From: Methanomicrobiales archaeon HGW-Methanomicrobiales-1
Lineage (GTDB): Archaea > Halobacteriota > Methanomicrobia > Methanomicrobiales > Methanospirillaceae
Length of the DNA stretch: 64,000 bases
Direction: 5' to 3'
NCBI GenBank assembly: GCA_002839675.1
Contig: PGYM01000001.1
Span: forward strand, 1,095,602-1,159,601
This document shows positions 43,638-51,855 of this stretch, piece after piece. Position numbers and translations under genes: made by a program. Numbering within the stretch: the first letter of the stretch is position 1; each line of letters starts with the position of its first letter. Below the pieces are notes generated by a model. The model made no database searches. It was not told where the DNA came from and was given only the letters and a program-made list of their open reading frames with translations.

Positions 43638-44344
43638 TCCGCGAGCGGTTCGCGTACCGGCAGACCTTTGCATCCATTCTTGCAGAGACACCGGAACACA
43701 TTGAGGCGGCTAAAGCAGGAATGCTTGCAGCACGGCAGGTGCTAGAAGCATACATTGCCCGCGATCCTTTTTTCTCCACTACGTTCGATCCCTACACGCC
43801 GGACTCGGACGATCTGATCATCACAAGGATGGCAGACGCAACCCGGGCGGCAGGAGTCGGGCCAATGGCAGCAGTTGCCGGCGCGATTGCATGGGCGGGC
43901 ATCGAAGCCATGCAGGAAGCCGGGGCAGTACTTGGGGTGATAGACAACGGGGGGGACATCGCGCTCATCAGCGACCGACCGGTGCGGGTAGGCGTACATG
44001 CCGGTGCCGCTGCACTCTCCAACCGGATCGCCTTTGTGGTCCCGCCACAGGATTCTGTTCTCGGTATCTGCACCTCTTCGGCCACGGTGGGCCCTTCCAT
44101 TTCTTTTGGCGTGGCCGACGCAATTACGGTCTTTGCCCGCAATGTTGCCCTCGCAGATGCATGGGCTACTGCGGCCTGCAACCAGATACGGCCGGAGGAT
44201 CTCTCGGTGCTGGACCAGATCAATCCCAATGACGTGCGGGGAATATTTGCCATCATGGGAGACCAGCAGGTTACGTGGGGCGAGCTGCCGCCACTTGTGC
44301 GTGCGGATGTGGACGAGCGGTTGATCAGTGCTGGGGACCGGTAG
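43634..44344 (+). CDS. UPF0280 / ApbE-like family protein
   Basis: A 236-residue protein typical of the UPF0280 family found beside DUF39/NIL-ferredoxin genes in methanogens; M. acetivorans MA1715 is the comparable family member. It has the glycine-rich VLGVIDNGGDIALISDRPV core (about 100-118), then SNRIAFVVPPQDSVLGICTSSATVGPS, which resembles the flavin-transferase ApbE fold. It is translationally coupled to the ferredoxin by 4 bases. It has been implicated by genetics in the homocysteine route, but the reaction is not defined. Confidence 0.88.
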   Translation: MIRERFAYRQTFASILAETPEHIEAAKAGMLAARQVLEAYIARDPFFSTTFDPYTPDSDDLIITRMADATRAAGVGPMAAVAGAIAWAGIEAMQEAGAVLGVIDNGGDIALISDRPVRVGVHAGAAALSNRIAFVVPPQDSVLGICTSSATVGPSISFGVADAITVFARNVALADAWATAACNQIRPEDLSVLDQINPNDVRGIFAIMGDQQVTWGELPPLVRADVDERLISAGDR

Positions 44345-44424
44345 GGATAAATATCTTACAACGGGTAAAACAGGTAAAAAATTTCGGTTAATCCAACAGG
44401 CAATCAGAAACTGCCGGTATCCCG

Positions 44425-44841
44425 TTACCGGTATTCCGGGCTTGCCAGAAAAACCCGGCCCTGTTCATACGCAGATTTGCCGGTGAACGTAGCAACGGTC
44501 TTATCGCCATCGCTGATAACAATGATCGGTTTTGCATCCCGGATGCCAAAGAACATCTCCAGGAGATCGGTATCTTCAATCATAAGGCCCCCGCGAAGCG
44601 CAGATGCCGGTTCAAGGTCAAGCCGTTCCTGCACCAGTATATCAGGTTCGAACCGGAAAAAGTAATAAAAAACCTGGTACGCGTTCAACTGGTCCGATAC
44701 TAAAAGTTCGTCCCGCACGGGCTGTTCAAGCGCATCGATACCCCGGGCAAGCAGTGCCACGTCATCATCGGCAGATTCCAGCAGGTGATCCGCAATGGCA
44801 ACAAGCCGGGAATACGGGATACCCGCCTCTTTCTCACTCAT
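44425..44841 (-). CDS. Uncharacterised protein, helical N-half and beta C-half
   Basis: A 138-residue soluble protein. The first 70 residues are helical and acidic (LLESADDDVALLARGIDALEQP), the remainder contains strand-like segments ending KPIIVISDGDKTVATFTGKSAYEQG. There is no Cys motif or signal. Codon use resembles neighbours. It is transcribed away from the HTH-trm56 operon, sharing an upstream region of about 100 bases with it. I do not recognise a family. Confidence 0.65.
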   Translation of the reverse strand: MSEKEAGIPYSRLVAIADHLLESADDDVALLARGIDALEQPVRDELLVSDQLNAYQVFYYFFRFEPDILVQERLDLEPASALRGGLMIEDTDLLEMFFGIRDAKPIIVISDGDKTVATFTGKSAYEQGRVFLASPEYR

Positions 44842-44944
44842 GAGCAGTCATTGGATGCGGACGCATAAAACATCGAAGTATGGGGAACCCGGCCGGAAGG
44901 ATCCCGGCACAATCCTTATTCTCCATTATGGGGAATGTGTAAAG

Positions 44945-45220
44945 GTGAAAGATGAGGATATCGACTGGATGATCTACCATATCATTGCCTGCAAACCGGT
45001 AGTACCACGGGAAAGCCTTGCTACCGCCAGCGGACTTGATGCAGCAACAGTGGAGTCCTCGCTTGCCCGGCTCCAGCAGGCGCTCCTGATCGAACGGACC
45101 GGAGATTCGGTGCGGGCGCTCAGCTTTGGCGAATCGCTCATAAGAAGCCAGGTTAAATATTCAGACGATCTCCCGTTTATTATCGAAAACGGCTTGATAA
45201 AGGAGAAGAAACGAACATGA
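44945..45220 (+). CDS. Small winged-helix (MarR-like) protein
   Basis: From the GTG at 44945 the protein has 91 residues: a helix-turn-helix with [32 protein letters not shown] (about 20-50) and a wing region [11 protein letters not shown]. The frame is open further upstream to 44795, but that part is unlike the domain and overlaps the divergent gene. The 4-base overlap with trm56 implies one message. The likely role is transcriptional regulation, perhaps of the tRNA-modification gene; this is not shown. Confidence 0.72.
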   Translation: MKDEDIDWMIYHIIACKPVVPRESLATASGLDAATVESSLARLQQALLIERTGDSVRALSFGESLIRSQVKYSDDLPFIIENGLIKEKKRT

Positions 45221-45747
45221 CAACACACGAAGTTGCCATCCTCCGCATCGGTCACCGTCCCGAGCGCGACCAGCGGGTGACCACGCATGTCGGCCTCACG
45301 GCAAGGGCCCTGGGTGCAAAAGGTATGTACCTTGCCGCTGCCGACAAAGGGGTGGTAGAGAGTATCGGGGATGTGGTGGAACGCTGGGGCGGCGAGTTCT
45401 TCTGCGAGGATAACGTGAAATGGCGCTCCTGCATTAAGGACTGGAAGGCGCAGGGGGGCGTTGTCGTCCACCTCACCATGTACGGCCTCAACCTGCCCGA
45501 TGTGATTGCCGAGATCAGACCGCACACCAAGATCCTCGTGATTGTCGGTGCCGAGAAAGTACCGGGAGACATTTACGGGCTTGCGGATTACAATGTGGCA
45601 GTCACGGGCCAGCCGCATTCCGAGATATCGAGCCTCGCACTATTCCTTGACAACCTTTTCTTAGGCAAAGAGTTTGCCTGCGAATTTCCCGGCGCCAAGA
45701 TACAGATTATTCCGACACGCGTGGGGAAACAGACGGTGGAACGGTGA
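45217..45747 (+). CDS. trm56: tRNA (cytidine(56)-2'-O)-methyltransferase
   Basis: A 176-residue SPOUT enzyme that methylates C56 in the T-loop of tRNA in archaea. The N-terminal [29 protein letters not shown] and the C-terminal [40 protein letters not shown] contain the trefoil-knot SAM site. Both match the Trm56 family over its full length. It lies second in the series HTH-trm56-ATP-grasp-tfe-HD with 4-base overlaps on each side. Confidence 0.95.
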   Translation: MTTHEVAILRIGHRPERDQRVTTHVGLTARALGAKGMYLAAADKGVVESIGDVVERWGGEFFCEDNVKWRSCIKDWKAQGGVVVHLTMYGLNLPDVIAEIRPHTKILVIVGAEKVPGDIYGLADYNVAVTGQPHSEISSLALFLDNLFLGKEFACEFPGAKIQIIPTRVGKQTVER

Positions 45748-46820
45748 AAGGGCGGGTACTGGTCGCGGGCTTTGCAACACGCCATGTGGCGCAATCCGCA
45801 TTCCATGCAGGCTATGAAGTCTGTGCAGTGGACCATTTCTGCGACCAGGACCTTTCGTGGTATACCAAAGACCGGATAACGTTCGAAGACCTTGCGGATC
45901 TTCCGGATGCGATGGACCGGATGAGCAAGCGGTACGCTTTTGATATGCTCGTCGTCACCTCCGGCGCAGAAGAGCTGCCCAGTTCCATCCCGCTCTGCGG
46001 GACTGACCGTCAGCATGTGGCACGCTTCATGGACAAACTGGATATCCAGCATTTTTTCGAAGCGAGCAAAGTAGCAGTTCCCCGGCTTCTTGGAGGGGGA
46101 GAATATCCTGCCATGATCAAGCCCCGGCGCGGGGCCGGCGGCTGGCGGAATGCCGTAGTCGGGACCGCTGCTGAACAGAAAACATGGGAGACGCTCTACC
46201 CGGAGGTGGAATATATCCGGCAGGAAATGGTTGCCGGGATTCCGGCAAGCGTGTGTTGTATTGCGGACGGGAAACATGCCCGGGCGATCACGGCAAACGA
46301 ACAACTCCTCCAGGGCAAAGGCGATGCCTCGTTTGGGTTCTGCGGGTCTATCACGCCGTTCGAGCACCCGCTTGTCGGGCGGATGATGCACGAGGCTGAG
46401 CGTATTGCCGCAGCGAGCGGGTGCACCGGAACGGTGGGGATCGATTTTGTTGTCTCCGATGACCAGTTGCACGCGATCGAGATCAATCCCCGTTTCCAAG
46501 GGACGGTCGATACTGTTGAGCGGTCGCATGGATGCAACCTTTTCAAGTACCATGTTGACGCATGCGCAGGTATCCTTCCCCCATCAGCCCCGGTGAAAAA
46601 ACAGGTTGCCGTGCGCAGCATCCTGTTTGCGGACAGGGATTGCACTATAAAAGCCGATCTCACCCACCTGCGTTCCTGTATTGCCGATATTCCACACCCG
46701 GGTGATTCTTTCGAGGCAGGACAGGCTGTGGTCAGCGTCTATGGCTGGGGTGAGACCCGCGATGCAGCAGTTTTGTTGCTGGATAAACATATTAGCACCG
46801 TTAAACAATACATACGGTGA
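45744..46820 (+). CDS. ATP-grasp ligase (COG2232-like), substrate unknown
   Basis: A 358-residue ATP-grasp protein, starting with GTG at 45744. The N-terminal [17 protein letters not shown] is a Rossmann-like preATP-grasp domain. Then [16 protein letters not shown] and FIRQEM-like segments bind ATP, and [21 protein letters not shown] (about 250-270) binds Mg. The fold and motif set are those of CarB-related ligases. Substrate is unknown; it is not the known methanofuran enzyme by any feature I can point to. It sits between trm56 and tfe in an overlapping operon. Confidence 0.85.
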   Translation: MKGRVLVAGFATRHVAQSAFHAGYEVCAVDHFCDQDLSWYTKDRITFEDLADLPDAMDRMSKRYAFDMLVVTSGAEELPSSIPLCGTDRQHVARFMDKLDIQHFFEASKVAVPRLLGGGEYPAMIKPRRGAGGWRNAVVGTAAEQKTWETLYPEVEYIRQEMVAGIPASVCCIADGKHARAITANEQLLQGKGDASFGFCGSITPFEHPLVGRMMHEAERIAAASGCTGTVGIDFVVSDDQLHAIEINPRFQGTVDTVERSHGCNLFKYHVDACAGILPPSAPVKKQVAVRSILFADRDCTIKADLTHLRSCIADIPHPGDSFEAGQAVVSVYGWGETRDAAVLLLDKHISTVKQYIR

Positions 46821-47341
46821 TGGTTCCTGCAAACGACGTGCTTGAAGATCCGGCAGTACGGGCATATCTTCACCGCCTGGTTGGCGATGATGGGCTTAAC
46901 CTTCTTGAACGGTTCCCGAAAGAAGGCGAGCACAGTGATGAAGACCTTGCCGCAAGTACGGGTATTAACTTAAATATCGTGCGGCACACGCTCTACACCC
47001 TGTACGAGAAACGGCTGGCCGAATATCACCGCATCAAGAATAATGAGACCGGCTGGCTTACCTACCTCTGGCAGCTGCGCCCGGATCATATCTTCGATGC
47101 TATCCGCGAGGATATGGGACTCGTGCTGGAAAAACTCTCGCGGCGCGAGAAGTACGAAGAAGAGAATGACTTTTTCATCTGCAAGGACTGCCACCTCATC
47201 TTTACCTTTCCCCTTGCCATGAACAGTGATTTCAAATGCCCTGCCTGTGAGCAGCCAATGGGACACTTCGACAACGAAATGCTCCTGAAATCGCTCAAAC
47301 TCCGGATCGACTCGATCAAAAAGTCGCTCGGCCATGCCTGA
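46817..47341 (+). CDS. tfe: Transcription factor E, alpha subunit
   Basis: A 174-residue protein that stabilises the open promoter complex. It has an N-terminal winged helix (about 10-85: LNLLERFPKEGEHSDEDLAASTGINLNIVRHTLY) and a zinc ribbon with CKDC and CPAC (about 120-145). Start is GTG at 46817, overlapping the ATP-grasp stop by 4 bases, or the ATG at 46820. TFE is archaeal-specific. Its presence in an operon with trm56 and ligase genes gives no functional clue beyond shared expression. Confidence 0.95.
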   Translation: MMVPANDVLEDPAVRAYLHRLVGDDGLNLLERFPKEGEHSDEDLAASTGINLNIVRHTLYTLYEKRLAEYHRIKNNETGWLTYLWQLRPDHIFDAIREDMGLVLEKLSRREKYEEENDFFICKDCHLIFTFPLAMNSDFKCPACEQPMGHFDNEMLLKSLKLRIDSIKKSLGHA

Positions 47342-47834
47342 TCAGACAACCGGAAAATACGAAAAAATACTGCGCGATGCCGGTTGCAGCCCAAAAGTGA
47401 TAGCCCATTGCAGGGCGGTGAGGGATTGTGCGTGTGAATATGCACAAGCCAACCCCTCTGTGGATTTTTCTCTTGTAGAAGAAGGTGCCATGCTGCACGA
47501 TATCGGCAGGGGAACCACGCACTCGATTGCACACGCACAGGTGGGTGCCGATCTCCTGCGGGCCAAAGGTTTTTCTGAAAATGTTGCCCGTATTGTCGAA
47601 TGTCATACCGGTGCCGGGCTGACTGCTGACGAATGTTCACTGCTGGGATTAATTCCCAGGGATTGTATTCCCACCACACTGGAAGAGAAGATCGTATGTC
47701 ATGCGGACAACCTGTGTGCCGGTGCCCACCGGATGAGCATTGAACAGAGTATAAGTTCGGTATCCCACCTTCCCCATAAGGTGAGAGAGCGGATGTACAA
47801 GCTCGCAACCGAAGTCGAGCTGCTCTGCAAATAA
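47334..47834 (+). CDS. HD-domain phosphohydrolase (TIGR00295-like)
   Basis: A 166-residue protein with the HD metal motif: HCRAV (about 23), AMLHDIGRG (about 52-60), HSIAHAQVGA (about 63-72) and a later HADNL. The H...HD...D set is complete. Such proteins hydrolyse nucleotides or phosphoesters; the archaeal TIGR00295 family has no known substrate. It overlaps tfe by 8 bases and closes the operon. Confidence 0.9.
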   Translation: MPDQTTGKYEKILRDAGCSPKVIAHCRAVRDCACEYAQANPSVDFSLVEEGAMLHDIGRGTTHSIAHAQVGADLLRAKGFSENVARIVECHTGAGLTADECSLLGLIPRDCIPTTLEEKIVCHADNLCAGAHRMSIEQSISSVSHLPHKVRERMYKLATEVELLCK

Positions 47835-47856
47835 AAAAAATCCTTTTTCACACGAA

Positions 47857-48357
47857 TTAGATAATAACCTGTTTTACCTGCGGCAGTGCCCGGATCTTTT
47901 CAATAACGCCCATAGGTAAAGGCTCTTCAACGATAATCACGAGTTTGGGTTCTTCGGAAAATTGCGGGTCGGTAACAAATATCTGCCGTATGGAAAGGAG
48001 ATGATCCGAGAGGACGCGGACGGCTGCACCGACAATCCCGCGCTCATTTGCATCCTTGGGTAGTACCGTAATTACCGTAAACCCGAGTGATTCTGCCACC
48101 TTGCTCAAGTCCGGGGTTGCCCGCATATTGAGGAAGATATCCTTAAGGTGGGGGTGCTCCAGAATGCGACGCGCCGTGGAATCGACAACCCGCCGGTCCG
48201 AACCGATCGCTTTTGCAACAGCTGTTGCCGGCACCTCGATACCATTGCAGCTTATTCGCCCGTCTTCGGTCACCCCAAAACCGTTTTCAAAAAGGAACCG
48301 TACCACGCGGCTCTGGGAAGGTGAATCGGCAAATTCATGGATGATATCTGACCACAT
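47857..48357 (-). CDS. ACT-domain regulator of amino-acid metabolism (COG2061-like)
   Basis: A 166-residue protein with an N-terminal helix-turn-helix-like region (about 1-60) and two ACT-like parts (LGFTVITVLPKDANERGIVGAAVRVL and PKLVIIVEEPLPMGVIEKI). COG2061 proteins are proposed allosteric regulators of homoserine metabolism. I take the ATG at 48357, with GGTGAG a few bases before; a GTG at 48366 also exists. It converges on the HD gene. Confidence 0.82.
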   Translation of the reverse strand: MWSDIIHEFADSPSQSRVVRFLFENGFGVTEDGRISCNGIEVPATAVAKAIGSDRRVVDSTARRILEHPHLKDIFLNMRATPDLSKVAESLGFTVITVLPKDANERGIVGAAVRVLSDHLLSIRQIFVTDPQFSEEPKLVIIVEEPLPMGVIEKIRALPQVKQVII

Positions 48358-48378
48358 ACTCACCACTGGGAAGGACGC

Positions 48379-48390
48379 ATATAAATATAC
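48379..48390 (-). promoter_or_regulatory. TATA box of the ACT regulator gene
   Basis: On the minus strand GTATATTTATATG lies about 25-30 bases before the predicted message start. The ATG is then within about 5-10 bases of the start, so the leader is very short. Confidence 0.5.
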
Positions 48391-48567
48391 ATCTATGCAG
48401 ATCCGGATTCATCAGCGTACAGGAAATGGATAACGAAAAAAAGTGCAGAACGAAAAAAAACAGGCAGAAACCGTTTCATGTCTTCTCCGACTGAAAAGCC
48501 GCAAAACAGGGCGCCGATATAACATAACATTCTTTTAGATTGACAACCTCTTTGTTATGGCACAAAA

Positions 48568-48652
48568 GCGAGGGTAGCCAAGCCAGGTCAAAGGCGCTAG
48601 GTTGAGGGCCTAGTCTCGTAGGAGTTCTTGGGTTCGAATCCCATCCCTCGCA
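48568..48652 (+). tRNA. tRNA-Leu (anticodon GAG)
   Basis: An 85-base class II tRNA. The acceptor stem is GCGAGGG/CCCTCGC with discriminator A. The anticodon stem CTAGG/CCTAG encloses TTGAGGG, giving GAG. The long variable arm (TCTCGTAGGAG) fits leucine. The T arm is TGGG..TTCGAAT..CCCA. CCA is not encoded. It reads CUC and CUU. Confidence 0.96.
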
Positions 48653-48760
48653 TGCGGTTTTAAGTTTTTTTCCGGGTAGCGAAGATGATCGATTCTTAAA
48701 AAGAAGTTCTATAAAAGTCATTTTTACCCGGATAAAAAATAGTCACGAACAATACCGGCA

Positions 48761-48907
48761 TTGCTCTTGTCACCACCCCCTGCACCAGCACCTGCATCGC
48801 CAGTTACGGATACGGAGTTTCAGTCACCTGCGGCATTCACCAGAAGAGTTGCCACAGAGATTAATCCTGACAGCTGGCGGGCCTATGCAGGCATCGGATA
48901 TCACTGA
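48761..48907 (+). pseudogene. Scrap of a TPR-type exported protein
   Basis: In the 347-base gap 48653-48999 only this frame looks coding. It encodes a Ser/Pro/Ala stretch (SPPPAPAPASPV) and then EINPDSWRAYAGIGYH before the stop, which resembles the start of a TPR unit. It has no ATG; a TTG at 48761 is the only conventional alternative. It is probably the remnant of a longer gene and could be chance. Confidence 0.3.
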
Positions 48908-48999
48908 GATGATGAAATGATTCGGAGTAAATATGGGATACCGTAGCCCGTATTCCAATGGCATATATTCAATTAAAAAAAATTGCTGAATCCGGGAAA

Positions 49000-49452
49000 T
49001 TACCGTTCGATCAGATGAATATGCTCATCGGTTTTTTTCGCCAGATCCCCTTGTCCCTGCAACCGGGCCACATCCGACATCGCCTCGAGCACATGCACGG
49101 ATTCTTCTAAAAAGGAGAGAATGTCGGCAGGGAATACTTCGATCCCGTACTCATCCTGCAGGAATACCGCAATCTGCCGGTGGTCAAGCCCGTTCTCGCG
49201 GAGCTCGATGACTTTTTTTGAAAACTTTTTTTCCGGGCAGCCGCAGAGGGGCGAGTCTTTACAGTTACAGCGAAGAAAATCATTAAAAAAAGCAAGGATC
49301 TGGTCTCTCACACCATAATCAAGTGAATCATAATCAAGGCGCGAACAGAGTGCTTCGAGCATGGTGCCGGAAAAAGCAAGCTCAGGAAGGCGATAGCCCG
49401 TAAGCCGCTCAATTTTTTTTGCATTCCGGAACCGTGCCCGGTCAGCGATCAA
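49000..49452 (-). CDS. Uncharacterised protein with a Cys cluster (possibly DUF5814-like)
   Basis: A 150-residue helical protein with five Cys close together in LRCNCKDSPLCGCPEKKF (about 60-77) plus one at residue 36, a likely metal site. C-terminal residues resemble ARLQGQGDLAKK-type helices. The stretch ILSFLEESVHVLEAM recalls a domain found at the C-terminus of archaeal helicase-like proteins (DUF5814), but I cannot confirm this. It overlaps the DUF2150 gene by 4 bases and follows it. Confidence 0.65.
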   Translation of the reverse strand: MIADRARFRNAKKIERLTGYRLPELAFSGTMLEALCSRLDYDSLDYGVRDQILAFFNDFLRCNCKDSPLCGCPEKKFSKKVIELRENGLDHRQIAVFLQDEYGIEVFPADILSFLEESVHVLEAMSDVARLQGQGDLAKKTDEHIHLIER

Positions 49453-50081
49453 TCCTCGTCTCCCGTTGACTCATCGAAGTTCTTTAACGAAGTCATTGCT
49501 TCGCCCATCCGTTCGCACTCGATCAGCCATTCATCAAAGAGCGAAGTCGATTCAACATCATCTTTCACATATTTACTGCAACAGGTTGCCCCGTCGATGA
49601 CCGCAGCACCGATGTTCGATACGGTCTCGAGCGCTTTTTCCATATCCTTCTCAACTTCGGCCTTGCCTTTCTTGACAAGGGTCTTGATGTCCTTGTCAAA
49701 GCCACCGGCAAGGTAGAGCCGGCAGGAAGCAAAGAGGGCAAGTTTGGGGAGCTGGAGGATCTGGACAAGTTCGCCAAGTTCACCTTCGGGTGAAGGTGAC
49801 ATCACAATCGCCTCGACCTGCGAGAGCTTGTCAACAGCTTCTTCAAAGCTATATCGCTTGTTCTGGTAGAGCTTGATGATCTTCAAGACCGACACGGTGA
49901 TGTCGACAGAGAATCCGTCAAGGATCCGGAATCCTTCGGGAAGTTCCTCGCTCTTGGGGTCAGCTTCAAAGCTTGCTTCCTGAAGAGACTTTAACCAGTT
50001 GTCCCAGCGTTCCTGGTTGTAAAATATATAAAACAACTTCAGTGGTTCAGCCTCGATTTTCTTAGTCGCCTTTTTCGCCAT
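49449..50081 (-). CDS. DUF2150 family protein
   Basis: A 210-residue soluble protein starting MAKKATKKIEAEPLKLFYIFYNQERWDNWLKSL, then a region with SPEGELGELVQILQLPKLALFASCRLYL and VSNIGAAVIDGATCCSKYV. This is the DUF2150 pattern of euryarchaea; its function is not known. It is translationally coupled by 4 bases to the Cys-cluster protein downstream, suggesting a shared role. It diverges from thiI. Confidence 0.8.
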   Translation of the reverse strand: MAKKATKKIEAEPLKLFYIFYNQERWDNWLKSLQEASFEADPKSEELPEGFRILDGFSVDITVSVLKIIKLYQNKRYSFEEAVDKLSQVEAIVMSPSPEGELGELVQILQLPKLALFASCRLYLAGGFDKDIKTLVKKGKAEVEKDMEKALETVSNIGAAVIDGATCCSKYVKDDVESTSLFDEWLIECERMGEAMTSLKNFDESTGDED

Positions 50082-50242
50082 TTCAGTACACTATTCACTC
50101 TCCTGATTAAAGGATTTCGTTGTCTGGATGGTTATCCGGTACGAAAATGGCTGGCTTATCGTACCGGAAAAAGAGACCTGAATAAAAAACGAAAGATTAC
50201 CGCCAATGGTTATCTCCCTTGAATATCAATAGTTCTGGGAAC

Positions 50243-51454
50243 ATGCAAACCGGTGAGCACAACAGTAGTCCAAAACGGTTAGTGATGGCAAGGTACGGTG
50301 AGTTGTTTTTAAAAAGCGAGCCGGTGAAACACCATTTTATCGGGCTGCTTTTACGAAACATAGGAAAAGCGCTCACCGCTTCAGGACTACACGGCCATTA
50401 CGAAACACCCCGGGGACGCATCCTGATCTATGGCGAGGAGCCGGAAAAGATTGCCGACATCGTATCCCGCATTTTTGGAATCGTTGATGTAAGTATCTGC
50501 ACCAGGACCGGCGGAGATCTCGAGGATCTCTGTGCAGCGGCAGTCACCCTCGCAAAAGGACACCTCTCATCGGGAATGGGTTTTGCCGTCCGGGCAAAAC
50601 GCCAGCAGAAGACCGGGCTCGACAGCCAGGTGCTGGGTGCGCGGATCGGTTCTGCGATCTATGAAGAGATCCCCGGCCTGCACGTTGATCTCGATCATCC
50701 TGACTACGAGGTTTTTGTCGAAGTCCGGGATTTTGGCGGACTTGTGTACGATTCCCGGATCACCGCACCCGGTGGATTGCCCGGGGGAACGCAGGGACGG
50801 GCGCTGGTCCTGCTCTCCTCGGGCATTGACTCACCGGTGGCATCGTGGCTTGCCATGAAACGCGGGTGCGATATCACCCACCTGCATCTTGACGGCGGGC
50901 GCTGGGCAGGGTGTGATGTGAAGGCCGCGGCAATCGATAACCACCGGCGACTCTCGCGCTGGTGTGCCGGCAATCCGCTTATGATGGTGATTGCCAACAG
51001 CGAACCCCTGTATGACCGTATGCAGGAACTCCGGATACCGCCACGCTACCGGTGCGTGATCTGCAAGCGGTTTATGCTACAGGTTGCATCCCGCCTTATG
51101 CAGCACGAGGGTGCACTCGCGGTTGTCACCGGGGAAAACCTCGGGCAGGTCGCATCCCAGACGCTTCCCAACCTTTCCGTCATCTCAGAGGGGACAACGG
51201 TGCCGGTGCTTCGCCCCCTTATCACGTACGACAAGGAAGAGACCATCACCCTTGCCCGCCGCATAGGCACGTTTGACATGCATCCCGGTGATCTTGCGTG
51301 CCGGGCCGTACCCAAAATGCCGGCTACTGCGGCTGTTCTGGAAGCCATACTTGAGTGCGAACAGAAGATGGATATCGCAGCTATTGTCGATCACGCGTGT
51401 TCTGAACTGGAGTATGTGACTGCGCTGAACAGCGAGATCGTTCCGGGAAACTAA
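50243..51454 (+). CDS. thiI: tRNA 4-thiouridine synthetase ThiI
   Basis: A PP-loop sulfurtransferase for tRNA s4U. It has a THUMP domain (about 40-165) and the ATP-pyrophosphatase motif VLLSSGIDSPVAS (about 182-194), the RCVICKRFM Cys pair and the C-terminal GDLACRAVPKMPATA. There is no rhodanese domain, as in archaeal forms. ATG at 50243 (404 residues) is preferred; a TTG at 50219 also lies in frame and an ATG at 50285 would start just before RYGE. It diverges from the DUF2150 gene. Confidence 0.9.
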   Translation: MQTGEHNSSPKRLVMARYGELFLKSEPVKHHFIGLLLRNIGKALTASGLHGHYETPRGRILIYGEEPEKIADIVSRIFGIVDVSICTRTGGDLEDLCAAAVTLAKGHLSSGMGFAVRAKRQQKTGLDSQVLGARIGSAIYEEIPGLHVDLDHPDYEVFVEVRDFGGLVYDSRITAPGGLPGGTQGRALVLLSSGIDSPVASWLAMKRGCDITHLHLDGGRWAGCDVKAAAIDNHRRLSRWCAGNPLMMVIANSEPLYDRMQELRIPPRYRCVICKRFMLQVASRLMQHEGALAVVTGENLGQVASQTLPNLSVISEGTTVPVLRPLITYDKEETITLARRIGTFDMHPGDLACRAVPKMPATAAVLEAILECEQKMDIAAIVDHACSELEYVTALNSEIVPGN

Positions 51455-51478
51455 AATCCCGCCGGATGTTACCTAAGA

Positions 51479-51487
51479 TTTTTTTTT
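51479..51487 (+). terminator. Poly-T terminator after thiI
   Basis: A run of 9 T stands about 25 bases after the thiI stop on the plus strand. It is the only clear termination signal before the decayed radical-SAM gene. Confidence 0.55.
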
Positions 51488-51515
51488 AGAGACGCCGTTT
51501 CCGGTAACGTTACAT

Positions 51516-51850
51516 ATGCAGGGAAAAACCCGTGCAGGTTATATTGCACCCCATGAATCCGGTGAGCTGGCTGAACATTGTGATTATGCAAATGTTCTTC
51601 TAAAATCCTGTGCAGTCTGCCCGCGCCGGTACCGGGTTGAATTGATAAAAAATGAGAAGAGGTATTGCCGACCCGGACTTCTCCGGTTAAACGTACGTCA
51701 ACATCATGGTCCAGTATCTCCCTGCGTGGCGTGCATGCGGTCCGGGAACCGGATCATTACTCATTTCCCTAAACCGGAGGATCACGCCCGATGAGGGCAG
51801 GTTTGCCATTCGCTGCGCTTGTAACTCCGGACTCCACCGGGGATTTAAAA
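51516..51850 (+). pseudogene. Decayed radical SAM gene (PflA/AmmeMemoRadiSam-like N-terminal part)
   Basis: From the ATG at 51516 the frame encodes CDYANVLLKSCAVCPRRYRV and EKRYCRPGLLRLNV, matching the Cys-rich start of radical SAM activating-enzyme-like proteins. Where the family has a GTRGSGTIFFSGC-like motif the first frame loses it, but the +1 frame near 51735-51775 reads CGPGTGSLLISLNRR, similar but with the first cluster Cys gone. The catalytic CxxxCxxC is absent and the sequence stops at the end of the PPK2 gene. It looks frameshifted and truncated. Confidence 0.6.
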
Positions 51851-51855
51851 AAAAA

